This document shows positions 1 to 5,872 of a stretch of 8,826 bases of DNA, in pieces. The notes below the pieces were generated by a model, which worked only from the letters and a program-made list of their open reading frames with translations, ran no database searches and was not told the DNA's origin. Position numbers and translations under genes: made by a program. Position 1 is the first letter of the stretch. Each line of letters opens with the position of its first letter. The stretch comes from Rhodocyclaceae bacterium UBA6160 (GTDB lineage: Bacteria > Pseudomonadota > Gammaproteobacteria > Burkholderiales > Rhodocyclaceae), in NCBI GenBank assembly GCA_002422995.1, contig DIUK01000029.1:7114-15939 (forward strand). The letters run 5' to 3'.

Positions 1-137
1 TTGATCTGCAGCTTCATCACGTCGCCGCAAGCCGGTGCGCCAACCATGCCGGTTGCTACATCGGCATCGTCTTTATTAAACGAGCCAACGTTGCGGGGAT
101 TTTCGTAGTGATCGAGTACTTTTTCGCTATATGCCAT
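1..137 (-). CDS. iscU: IscU iron-sulfur cluster scaffold protein (N-terminal part, cut by window edge)
   Basis: The first 45 codons are visible, beginning MAYSEKVLDHYENPRNVGSF, which is the typical IscU N-terminus. IscU is the cytosolic scaffold on which the ISC machinery builds [2Fe-2S] and [4Fe-4S] clusters from sulfur delivered by IscS. The segment APACGDVMK places Cys37 and Asp39 at the positions of the first conserved cluster-ligand cysteine and the conserved aspartate of E. coli IscU. The other two ligand cysteines lie beyond the edge. The ATG is preceded by GGAG in CTGGAGAATTATC, a normal ribosome binding site. The gene follows iscS by 42 nt on the same strand and belongs to the same operon. 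Identification is firm because sequence and context agree. Confidence 0.96.
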   Translation of the reverse strand, partial: MAYSEKVLDHYENPRNVGSFNKDDADVATGMVGAPACGDVMKLQI

Positions 138-179
138 GATAATTCTCCAGTGTTATTGTGCAGTATTTAACCAGCCACC

Positions 180-1391
180 TTAGTGAGCAGCCCACTGCAC
201 AGTGTTAAGGTCGATTCCCTCTTTGAACATGTCCCATAATGGAGACAGCCCGCGCAACTTGCCGATTTTCTCGTGTAATAGTTTGATCGTGAAATCCACG
301 TCTTGTTCCGTGGTGAAGCGGCCCAAAGTAAAACGAATGGAACTGTGCGCTAACTCGTCCGACCGCCCTAACGCACGCAATACGTAAGAGGGTTCCAGGC
401 TTGCCGATGTACAGGCCGAACCGCTGGATACTGCAATATCCTTGATCGCCATAATCAGCGACTCACCTTCGACATAGTTAAAGCTCACGTTAAGGTTATG
501 CGGCACGCGCTCGGTAATATCACCATTCACGTAAATCTCTTCAATATCCTGAAAACCTTTGAGCAAGCGGTCACGCAGCATGCGAATACGCTCGTTTTCT
601 GTGGCCATTTCTATTCGTGCCAAGCGAAAAGCTTCGCCCATGCCAACAATTTGATGTGTCGCCAGCGTGCCCGAACGCAAGCCGCGTTCATGTCCACCAC
701 CGTGCATCTGGGCTTCCAGGCGAATACGTGGCTTACGGCGCACATACAGCGCTCCCACACCTTTGGGGCCGTAAGTTTTATGCGCGCTAAAGGACATCAA
801 ATCGACCTTCAATGTATTCAGATCAATCGGCATTTTCCCCGTCGCTTGAGCTGCATCGACATGAAATATGACACCTTTCTCGCGGCAAATTTCACCCAGC
901 TCAGCAATCGGCTGAATCACGCCAATTTCATTATTCACCGCCATGACGGATGCCACTACGGTATCCGGCCGCAAAGCGGCGGCAAATTGCTCAGGTGTAA
1001 TCAAGCCGTTTTCCTGCGGCACAATGTACGTTGCTTCAAACCCTTGGCGCTCCAGCTCCTTAACCGTATCCAACACCGCCTTGTGTTCGGTGGTCACCGT
1101 TACAATATGCTTGCCCTTGGTCGAGGCGTAAAAATGCGCTGCGCCTTTGATTGCCAGATTATTTGATTCTGTCGCACCTGACGTCCAGATAATGTCCTTG
1201 GCATCCGCGCCAACCAATTTAGCAACTTCTTCGCGCGCATCTTCCACTGCGTGTTCCGCCTCCCAGCCATACGCATGTGAGCGCGAGGCAGGGTTGCCGA
1301 AATGCTCGGTCAGCCAGGGAATCATTTTTTCCGCTACACGAGGATCTACTGGGGTAGTAGCAGAGTAATCAAGATAAATAGGTAACTTCAT
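180..1391 (-). CDS. iscS: IscS cysteine desulfurase (housekeeping, ISC pathway)
   Basis: A PLP-dependent enzyme that converts L-cysteine to L-alanine and holds the sulfur as a persulfide, which it passes to IscU and other acceptors such as the tRNA thiolation proteins. The protein has 403 residues, against 404 in E. coli. Visible landmarks are YLDYSATTPVDPRV at the N-terminus, His103 in TEHKAVLD (stacks on PLP), the Schiff-base lysine Lys205 in SFSAHKTYGPKG, and the mobile catalytic loop SSGSACTSASLEPSYVLRA with Cys327. The C-terminal tail ends WAAH, close to the IscU-binding tail of E. coli IscS. CGGAGA about 9 nt before the ATG serves as ribosome binding site. It lies 17 nt after the paralogous desulfurase gene and 42 nt before iscU. 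All catalytic residues are present. Confidence 0.97.
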   Translation of the reverse strand: MKLPIYLDYSATTPVDPRVAEKMIPWLTEHFGNPASRSHAYGWEAEHAVEDAREEVAKLVGADAKDIIWTSGATESNNLAIKGAAHFYASTKGKHIVTVTTEHKAVLDTVKELERQGFEATYIVPQENGLITPEQFAAALRPDTVVASVMAVNNEIGVIQPIAELGEICREKGVIFHVDAAQATGKMPIDLNTLKVDLMSFSAHKTYGPKGVGALYVRRKPRIRLEAQMHGGGHERGLRSGTLATHQIVGMGEAFRLARIEMATENERIRMLRDRLLKGFQDIEEIYVNGDITERVPHNLNVSFNYVEGESLIMAIKDIAVSSGSACTSASLEPSYVLRALGRSDELAHSSIRFTLGRFTTEQDVDFTIKLLHEKIGKLRGLSPLWDMFKEGIDLNTVQWAAH

Positions 1392-1408
1392 TTTTAAGCT
1401 TCTCCGTT

Positions 1409-2677
1409 TTAATTCAAAGTCGCCACATCGTTGTCGCGAGGCAAATGAGCTTGCATGCGAGCCTGCGCTGTGGTGATAAATTCTGTGTTGCCTTGCGGGC
1501 TGTGTTTCATTTTTTGTAACTCACTGAGGGTTTGCTTTAAAACAGCTAAAAAATCATGCACCTGGTGTTGCGTGTTTTGCACCCCCAAGCTCACCCGAAC
1601 GGCGCCGCGTGCAAGTTCAGGCGCAATGCCCATGGCCAGCAAAACATGCGATGGTGCAGGGTTAGCACTGGAACACGCAGCGCCCGCAGCAACCGCAAAG
1701 CCCGCCCGATCAAGGCGTCCAACCAGGGTTTCACCATCCATATCTGCAAAAGCAAAATAGCTTGTGTTTGGCAACCGTTCAACTTGGGCTGCGAAAATAT
1801 ACGCACCCAACTGGCTCAAACCTTCTTCCAACAGCCTGCGCATCGCCGATAAAGCAGTCGCCTTGGTTTGTAAGTCAGTAACAGCAAGTTCCGCCGCCAC
1901 GCCAAAACCCACAATTGCCGCGACATTTTCCGTCCCTGACCGCAACCCCCGCTCGTGCCCCCCGCCGGCAATCAGCGGTTGCAACGCCACACGTTTATCG
2001 AGCACCAACGCACCTGCGCCTTTGGGGCCACCAATCTTGTGCGCCGACAAGGTCAGCGCATGCACGCCGGCGGCATTGAGCATCCGAAAATCCAATGGCA
2101 CACGACCAAATGCCTGCACGGCATCCACATGAAACCAGGCGCTCGCGGACTTTTTAAGCGTGCCGCTGGCCTGTACCGCCCATTGCGCGACATCCTGAAT
2201 CACTCCTGTTTCGTTATTTGCCAGCATGATGGAAATCAAAGCGGGCTGCTCTGTCAAAGCAACAGAAAAGTCGGTGCTGGCGATACGGCAATCGGCATTC
2301 ACGGCTAGCTCGCGCAAGCGCCAACCGGCTCGTGCCAGCTGTTTTGCGGGCTCCCGGACACAAGGGTGCTCAATCGCGGAAATAGCAATAACACCCTTGG
2401 GCAAAAGTCCTGCCACCCCTTTTCCTGCCACCCCTTTGATAAATAAGTTATTTGCTTCTGAGCCACCACTCGTAAAAATCACTTCTGTCGGATGTGCACC
2501 CACTGCTGCAGCCACTTGCTGCCTGGCTTCATCGATCGCCCGCCGCGCAGCACGACCATATTCATGTCGGCTGGACGCATTGCCATACTGCTGCGTTAAA
2601 TAGGGCAGCATGGCCTCCAGCACGCGAGGCGCCAAGGGCGTGGTCGCGTTATGGTCAAAATAGACAGGGGCGAACAT
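1409..2677 (-). CDS. Second NifS/IscS-type cysteine desulfurase inside the isc operon
   Basis: A 422-residue class V aminotransferase paralogous to the neighbouring IscS but clearly divergent. It begins VYFDHNATTPLAPRVLEAM and keeps His104 (AIEHPCVRE), the PLP lysine Lys214 (SAHKIGGPKG) and the catalytic cysteine Cys335 (AAGAACSSANPAPSHVLLA), so it should be an active desulfurase. The loop is group I (NifS/IscS) in type. It differs from IscS in a longer stretch around residues 81-95, a hydrophobic 'GAYIF' region, and a C-terminal extension of about 30 residues (HSPQGNTEF onward) lacking the IscS WAAH tail that contacts IscU. It lies 10 nt after iscR and 17 nt before iscS, so it is surely co-transcribed and IscR-controlled. 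The acceptor is unknown: it may supply a different sulfur acceptor or duplicate IscS. The symbol is left blank because nifS would imply nitrogen fixation, for which nothing here gives evidence. Confidence 0.92.
   Translation of the reverse strand: MFAPVYFDHNATTPLAPRVLEAMLPYLTQQYGNASSRHEYGRAARRAIDEARQQVAAAVGAHPTEVIFTSGGSEANNLFIKGVAGKGVAGLLPKGVIAISAIEHPCVREPAKQLARAGWRLRELAVNADCRIASTDFSVALTEQPALISIMLANNETGVIQDVAQWAVQASGTLKKSASAWFHVDAVQAFGRVPLDFRMLNAAGVHALTLSAHKIGGPKGAGALVLDKRVALQPLIAGGGHERGLRSGTENVAAIVGFGVAAELAVTDLQTKATALSAMRRLLEEGLSQLGAYIFAAQVERLPNTSYFAFADMDGETLVGRLDRAGFAVAAGAACSSANPAPSHVLLAMGIAPELARGAVRVSLGVQNTQHQVHDFLAVLKQTLSELQKMKHSPQGNTEFITTAQARMQAHLPRDNDVATLN
2408..2437. repeat. Perfect 15-bp tandem duplication inside the second desulfurase gene
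   Basis: TCCTGCCACCCCTTT occurs twice head to tail with no mismatch (2408-2422 and 2423-2437). Because 15 is a multiple of three, the frame is kept and the protein carries a doubled GKGVA (around residues 82-90: KGVAGKGVAG). It falls in a surface-type loop between the PLP-binding TSGGSEANN segment and the following strand, so it is probably tolerated. It looks like a recent slippage event. Confidence 0.9.
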
Positions 2678-2687
2678 GGTTCAAGCC

Positions 2688-3185
2688 TTATGCGCTAAGT
2701 GCCGCATTATCAAGACGGGCGCTTAGTTTATGTTGCGTAGTTCGCTCATCATGCATAACTGCAGATGGCGCTGGCACAGCAAGTTGTTGCGCCACCAACT
2801 CAGCCAAATTCACCGAGTCCAAATATTCAAACATTTTTTTGTTCAGGTTAGTCCATAGATCATGCGTCATACAAACCCGTTGTTCACCCGCACAATTCCG
2901 CTGACCGCCACACTGAGTTGCATCCAACGACTCATCCACTGCATGAATAATACTGGCCACGGTAATCTCATTCAGGGCTTTTGTTAGGCGATAACCGCCC
3001 CCCGGACCACGCACACTAGATACCAGCGCCGCACGGCGTAATTTTCCGAATAATTGTTCAAGGTAAGACAAAGAAATCTGCTGCCGCTCGCTGATACCAG
3101 ACAACGTAACAGGCCCTTCCTGCTGGCGTAACGCCAAATCTATCATTGCGGTTACAGCAAAACGTCCTTTAGTTGTCAGTCTCAT
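2688..3185 (-). CDS. iscR: IscR, Rrf2-family [2Fe-2S] transcriptional regulator of the isc operon
   Basis: A winged helix-turn-helix repressor/activator that senses iron-sulfur status through a [2Fe-2S] cluster. The 165-residue protein begins MRLTTKGRFAVTAMIDLAL, the Rrf2 signature, followed by the DNA-recognition helix region (ISLSYLEQLFGKLRRAALV) and the wing SVRGPGGGYRL. The cluster-binding segment contains Cys92, Cys98 and Cys105, followed by MTHDLW with His108. E. coli IscR uses Cys92, Cys98, Cys104 and His107, so all four ligands are conserved but there is one extra residue between the second and third cysteines. The ATG is preceded by AGAGGGA. The gene is first in the isc operon, 10 nt before the desulfurase gene, and its promoter carries two IscR-type operators, so autoregulation is expected. 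Confidence 0.96.
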   Translation of the reverse strand: MRLTTKGRFAVTAMIDLALRQQEGPVTLSGISERQQISLSYLEQLFGKLRRAALVSSVRGPGGGYRLTKALNEITVASIIHAVDESLDATQCGGQRNCAGEQRVCMTHDLWTNLNKKMFEYLDSVNLAELVAQQLAVPAPSAVMHDERTTQHKLSARLDNAALSA

Positions 3186-3222
3186 TTGAGCATTCCCTCT
3201 GAATAGGCTTTGGTATGTAAAT

Positions 3223-3248
3223 GATGTTCTTTAGTGATGTTCTTTAGT
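3223..3248. repeat. Perfect 13-bp tandem repeat in the iscR leader
   Basis: GATGTTCTTTAGT occurs twice in direct tandem (3223-3235 and 3236-3248). It lies in the untranslated leader between the isc promoter and the iscR start. Each copy contains CTTTAGT, which is complementary to ACTAAAG at 3274-3280, so the duplication gives two alternative pairing partners for the leader hairpin described separately. Its function, if any, is unknown. Confidence 0.9.
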
Positions 3249-3280
3249 AAAGCGACTCGACCCTTCAAGTCAGACTAAAG
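3242..3280 (-). other. Two-stem hairpin predicted in the isc mRNA leader
   Basis: Read on the minus (mRNA) strand, CUUUAGU (3280-3274) can pair with ACUAAAG (3248-3242). Inside this lies GACUUGA (3271-3265), which pairs with UCGAGUC (3260-3254) through one G-U wobble around an AGGG tetraloop (3264-3261). The two 7-bp stems are separated by an asymmetric internal loop (CU opposite GCUUU). There is no U-tract after it, so it is not an intrinsic terminator. It lies roughly midway in the leader and about 40 nt upstream of the iscR ribosome binding site. It could be a stability or regulatory element. The pairing is directly visible, but any role is inference. Confidence 0.5.
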
Positions 3281-3325
3281 CTGTCGAACTCACTCGTTCA
3301 GCAGAGAAAATAGCTAAACAGTCCA

Positions 3326-3350
3326 ATACCCGACTAATTGCGTCAACTAT
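3326..3350 (-). promoter_or_regulatory. IscR Type-1-like operator, promoter-proximal site
   Basis: Read on the minus strand, the 25-bp site begins ATAGTTGAC and ends AGTCGGGTAT. It matches the published E. coli Type 1 IscR consensus (ATASYYGACT, A/T-rich centre, AGTCRRSTAT) at all but two positions, G and C replacing the T and R that follow GAC. It covers the -10 hexamer and the expected start of the isc transcript, so bound [2Fe-2S]-IscR should block RNA polymerase. Assignment rests on recall of the consensus and on perfect placement in front of iscR. Confidence 0.85.
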
Positions 3351-3374
3351 AAATATCCCGAGAGTTTTAGTCAA
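3346..3374 (-). promoter_or_regulatory. Sigma70 promoter of the isc operon
   Basis: On the minus strand, TTGACT (3374-3369) and TATAGT (3351-3346) are separated by exactly 17 bp. Each hexamer differs from the sigma70 consensus at one position. The expected start is near 3339, giving a leader of about 150 nt before the iscR ATG. The -35 hexamer overlaps the cysE stop codon and lies inside the distal IscR operator, and the -10 lies inside the proximal operator. This arrangement predicts strong repression when clusters are plentiful. Confidence 0.78.
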
Positions 3375-3378
3375 CTAT
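3354..3378 (-). promoter_or_regulatory. IscR Type-1-like operator, distal site overlapping the cysE stop
   Basis: Read on the minus strand, the site begins ATAGTTGACTAAAAC, matching the Type 1 IscR consensus at its first 15 positions. It continues with TCTCGGG and an ATAT one base out of register, so the second half is weaker (about 20 of 25 positions agree). It repeats the ATAGTTGAC core of the proximal site at a 28-bp spacing and covers the -35 hexamer. The last three CysE codons (Ile-Val-Asp) and the TAA are part of this operator. The E. coli iscR promoter is also known to carry more than one Type 1 site. Confidence 0.7.
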
Positions 3379-4119
3379 TTTGGAAAGATAGTTGGGGTCA
3401 AACTTGTCCGCTGTGGCCATATCATCTTCCAGCGAAACCCCAGAGCGCTCTACCGCTTTGAGCAGACATGTTAGCCGACGATCAGTTTCTACGGCATGAT
3501 CCAGCAAGCCATGGATCGCCTTGGACAATGGATCATCTTCATTTTTAGTGATCGCATAGGCAGAAAACCCCATTTTCTCGGCTTGTTCCTCACGCACCGT
3601 ATCGCGTCCTGCATCCACAATCCGCGCGGGAATTCCTACAGCGGTAGCACCTGCAGGGACATCCCTGACCACCACGGCGTTTGAGCCTATTTTAGCGCCC
3701 TCGCCCAGTGTAATAGGACCTAGCACTTTAGCCCCGGCGCCAATCACAACACCACGTTTCAGCGTCGGATGGCGCTTGCCTTTGCTCCAGGAAGTCCCGC
3801 CCAAAGTGACGCCATGGTACAAAGTACAGTCGTCAGCAATCACTGCCGTCTCACCGATCACAACCCCCATGCCATGATCAATAAACACGCGGCGACCTAT
3901 GGTTGCACCTGGATGGATTTCAATCCCCGTGCCCCAGCGCACCAGATGCGCAATAAACCGTGCCAGCCAGCGAAACTTCGCCTCCCATAACCAGTGCGAG
4001 ATGCGATGCAGCGTAAGCGCATGCAATCCGGGATAACAGGTCAATACTTCCCATGTCGACCGCGCGGCAGGATCTCTTTCAAATACGCAGTGAATGTCTT
4101 CTCGCAAACGATTCAGCAT
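3367..4119 (-). CDS. cysE: Serine O-acetyltransferase, short (EpsC-like) class
   Basis: Transfers acetyl from acetyl-CoA to L-serine, giving O-acetylserine for cysteine synthesis in the cytosol. With the start chosen here the protein has 250 residues, shorter than the 273 of E. coli CysE and typical of the short class. An N-terminal helical part with FERDPAARSTWEVL is followed by a left-handed beta-helix of hexapeptide repeats, roughly residues 65-170. The catalytic dyad region IEIHPGATIGRRVFIDHGMG carries Asp81-His82; KRHPTL supplies the substrate-binding Arg116-His117. The start is placed at the ATG preceded by AAGGAG and six T; an in-frame upstream ATG at 4176 would run into trmJ and lacks such a site. 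The C-terminus ends KIVD rather than in the isoleucine that docks into CysK in E. coli, so that complex may not form. It lies between trmJ and iscR, tying cysteine supply to cluster assembly. Confidence 0.94.
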   Translation of the reverse strand: MLNRLREDIHCVFERDPAARSTWEVLTCYPGLHALTLHRISHWLWEAKFRWLARFIAHLVRWGTGIEIHPGATIGRRVFIDHGMGVVIGETAVIADDCTLYHGVTLGGTSWSKGKRHPTLKRGVVIGAGAKVLGPITLGEGAKIGSNAVVVRDVPAGATAVGIPARIVDAGRDTVREEQAEKMGFSAYAITKNEDDPLSKAIHGLLDHAVETDRRLTCLLKAVERSGVSLEDDMATADKFDPNYLSKIVD

Positions 4120-4125
4120 AAAAAA

Positions 4126-4131
4126 CTCCTT
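4126..4131 (-). promoter_or_regulatory. Strong ribosome binding site that fixes the cysE start
   Basis: AAGGAG on the minus strand, followed by six T and then the ATG at 4119-4117. This is the best Shine-Dalgarno match in the trmJ-cysE gap and supports the 250-residue CysE over the 269-residue reading that begins inside the end of trmJ. Confidence 0.85.
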
Positions 4132-4144
4132 CTTGATTTTATTT

Positions 4145-4882
4145 TCATGATTTACCGCCTGTCGATTTTTTTTCAAATGCTGCTAGCAAACCACGCAATA
4201 TATTGACTTCTTCTCTCTCTAACCCGGCTCGGGAAAACAACCTGCGCACACGAAAGATCAGGCGCTTGGGATTATCCGGATTCAAAAACTCACTCGCTAT
4301 CGCCGCGCGCTCAATGTGTTCAACAAGATGTTCAACTTCCTCATGACTTGCTGGCAAACCCGCCCCTGCAATTTCAGGCGGCATGCCTGGATTCTGCGCC
4401 GCCAACCTCAACTCATAGCACATCAATTGCACGGCAGCTGCCACGTTGAGAGAACTAAACTCGGGATTTACTGGAATCATTGCCCAGCGGCGACATTGCA
4501 ATAACTCCTCGTTCGACAAACCCGCACTCTCGTTGCCAAATACCAAAGCCACATTACCCTGTACGCTTGCCGCGACCAATTCTGCCGCTGCATCCCTTGC
4601 CCACATCGGGGTAACGGCTAACTCACGCCGCCGAGCGCTCATGGCCACTGCAAAAACAGTTCCTGCCAAGGCTTGCGAAAGAGTTTCTACAACTCGCGCA
4701 TTAACCAGGATATCTGTCGCACCTGATGACATCGCATCCGCTTGCGGATCAGGAAAAAACTTAGGATTAACCAGCACCAGACGCGATAAGCCCATGGTTT
4801 TCATTGCTCGTGCCGTCGCCCCAATGTTGCCTGGGTGGGTAGTGTGAGAAAGCACGACACTGACGCGATCTAAAGGCTGCAT
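4145..4882 (-). CDS. trmJ: TrmJ, tRNA (cytidine/uridine-2'-O-)-methyltransferase
   Basis: A SPOUT-class (trefoil-knot) methyltransferase that uses S-adenosylmethionine to methylate the ribose at position 32 of tRNA anticodon loops. The N-terminal motif VVLSHTTHPGNIGATARAMK contains the conserved Arg25 in ARAMKTMGL. The knot motifs follow as ALVFGNESAGLSNEEL (about residues 112-127) and IPVNPEFSSLNVAAAVQ (136-152). The C-terminal region RRLFSRAGLEREEVNILRGLL matches the family dimer/tRNA-binding tail. From this ATG the protein has 245 residues, against 246 in E. coli. GGAA lies 9 nt upstream. An in-frame ATG five codons earlier (4897) is possible but lacks a ribosome binding site. cysE starts 25 nt after the stop. 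The suhB-trmJ-isc neighbourhood is conserved in proteobacteria. Confidence 0.93.
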   Translation of the reverse strand: MQPLDRVSVVLSHTTHPGNIGATARAMKTMGLSRLVLVNPKFFPDPQADAMSSGATDILVNARVVETLSQALAGTVFAVAMSARRRELAVTPMWARDAAAELVAASVQGNVALVFGNESAGLSNEELLQCRRWAMIPVNPEFSSLNVAAAVQLMCYELRLAAQNPGMPPEIAGAGLPASHEEVEHLVEHIERAAIASEFLNPDNPKRLIFRVRRLFSRAGLEREEVNILRGLLAAFEKKSTGGKS

Positions 4883-5064
4883 TGAATTGTTTTCCATACG
4901 CAAGCGACGAAGTAAGTTACAGCAAGAGACCGAGCACAAAACAGCACTGCTCTCTGCTCTCGGGGAGGAGGAAGCCGATGTATCTCATACCGTGACTCAG
5001 GTGTAGGTTCATATTAGAATGATGGCCTTCGCGCACTTAGCGCCTGCTCTCTTTTAAAAAATTC
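4883..5064. other. Divergent intergenic region between trmJ and suhB
   Basis: This stretch of about 180 bp must hold the start signals of trmJ (leftward) and suhB (rightward). A candidate suhB promoter lies at 4992-5020. No convincing -35/-10 pair was found for trmJ. A purine run GGGGAGGAGGAAG (4962-4974) precedes a five-codon open frame on the plus strand (4978-4995, MYLIP), which is treated as a weak observation only. No RNA gene or long repeat was seen. Confidence 0.6.
4992..5020 (+). promoter_or_regulatory. Candidate sigma70 promoter for suhB
   Basis: GTGACT (4992-4997) and TAGAAT (5015-5020) are separated by 17 bp; they match the consensus at 4 and 5 of 6 positions. The predicted start is near 5027, leaving a leader of about 38 nt. 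The suhB ATG itself has no clear Shine-Dalgarno sequence, only an A-rich stretch (TTTTAAAAAATTC). This is a plausible but unproven assignment. Confidence 0.4.
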
Positions 5065-5871
5065 ATGCATCCCACGCTCAACATCGCCATCAAGGCCGCC
5101 CGTCGTGCCGGCCAAATCATTAACCGCGCCAGTTTGGATATTGACTCGCTCAATGTGGGCGTGAAACAACAAAGTGATTACGTCACCGAAGTCGACCGCG
5201 CTGCTGAAGCTGCCATCATTGATGTTTTGCGTGACGCCTATCCGAGCTATGGAATTCTAGCAGAGGAGTCCGGCTTGGCTGGCACGGATGCCAATGCTGA
5301 ATTCCAATGGATTATCGACCCGCTCGACGGCACAACGAACTTCATCCACGGCGTGCCGCAATATGCCATCTCCATTGGCCTCGCCAAACAAGGCGTGATG
5401 CAACACGCAGTCGTGTATGACTCCAACCGCAACGAAATTTTTACCGCCAGCAAAGGCGGTGGCGCGTTTCTTAACAACAAGCGCATCCGCGTCGCCAAGC
5501 GTACGCGCCTGGATGAAACCCTTATCGGCACAGGCTTTCCTTATCGCATGTTTGACCATATCGACACCTATCTCGCCATTTTTCGCGAGCTTGCGCAAAA
5601 AACTGCCGGCATACGCCGCCCGGGTGCTGCCTCGATCGACCTGGCCTGGGTCGCCTGTGGTCGTATGGATGGCTTCTGGGAGCTGGGTTTATCCCCTTGG
5701 GACATGGCGGCAGGCAGCCTGTTGATTAGCGAAGCAGGCGGCCTGGTGGGCGACTTGTCGGGCGAAGCCAACTACATGCAAACGGGCAATATCATCGGCG
5801 GCAACCCGAAGATTTTCAGCCAGCTACTGCAAGTGATTGCACCCCACCTGAGCCCTCGTTTATCTGCCTGA
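5065..5871 (+). CDS. suhB: SuhB, inositol-1-monophosphatase family protein
   Basis: A Mg2+-dependent, Li+-sensitive phosphatase-fold protein. In E. coli SuhB hydrolyses inositol monophosphate and also acts in NusA-linked rRNA transcription antitermination. The protein has 268 residues, against 267 in E. coli, and begins MHPTLNIAIKAARRAG, nearly the E. coli N-terminus, which supports this start even without a good ribosome binding site. The metal site is complete: Glu67 in AEESG, the loop IDPLDGTTNFIHG with Asp85 and Asp88, and Asp213 in PWDMAAG. It is divergent from trmJ across about 180 bp, as a conserved neighbour of the isc region. The stop is followed at once by the remnant of a HAD phosphatase gene; the SuhB reading frame itself looks intact. 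Confidence 0.95.
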   Translation: MHPTLNIAIKAARRAGQIINRASLDIDSLNVGVKQQSDYVTEVDRAAEAAIIDVLRDAYPSYGILAEESGLAGTDANAEFQWIIDPLDGTTNFIHGVPQYAISIGLAKQGVMQHAVVYDSNRNEIFTASKGGGAFLNNKRIRVAKRTRLDETLIGTGFPYRMFDHIDTYLAIFRELAQKTAGIRRPGAASIDLAWVACGRMDGFWELGLSPWDMAAGSLLISEAGGLVGDLSGEANYMQTGNIIGGNPKIFSQLLQVIAPHLSPRLSA

Positions 5872-5872
5872 G

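Noticed and set aside
498..1166. A 222-codon open frame on the plus strand opposite iscS
   Set aside because: It lies entirely antisense to a well-conserved gene, its translation has no recognisable family, and its length is explained by the codon bias of iscS.
4120..4176. A longer CysE reading with 19 more N-terminal residues
   Set aside because: The extra residues (KKNRQAVNHENKIKKEFF) do not resemble the family, overlap the end of trmJ, and the downstream ATG has an AAGGAG site at ideal distance.
4883..4939. An upstream TTG start for TrmJ adding the stretch CSVSCCNLLRRLR
   Set aside because: It would need a non-ATG start, adds a non-homologous cysteine-rich stretch and makes the protein longer than the family; the ATG at 4882 gives the normal length.
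4931..4964. Possible hairpin between CCGAGCA and TGCTCTCGG in the trmJ-suhB gap
   Set aside because: It needs a two-base bulge and a long loop, has no T-tract, and has no conserved motif; it is too weak to call.
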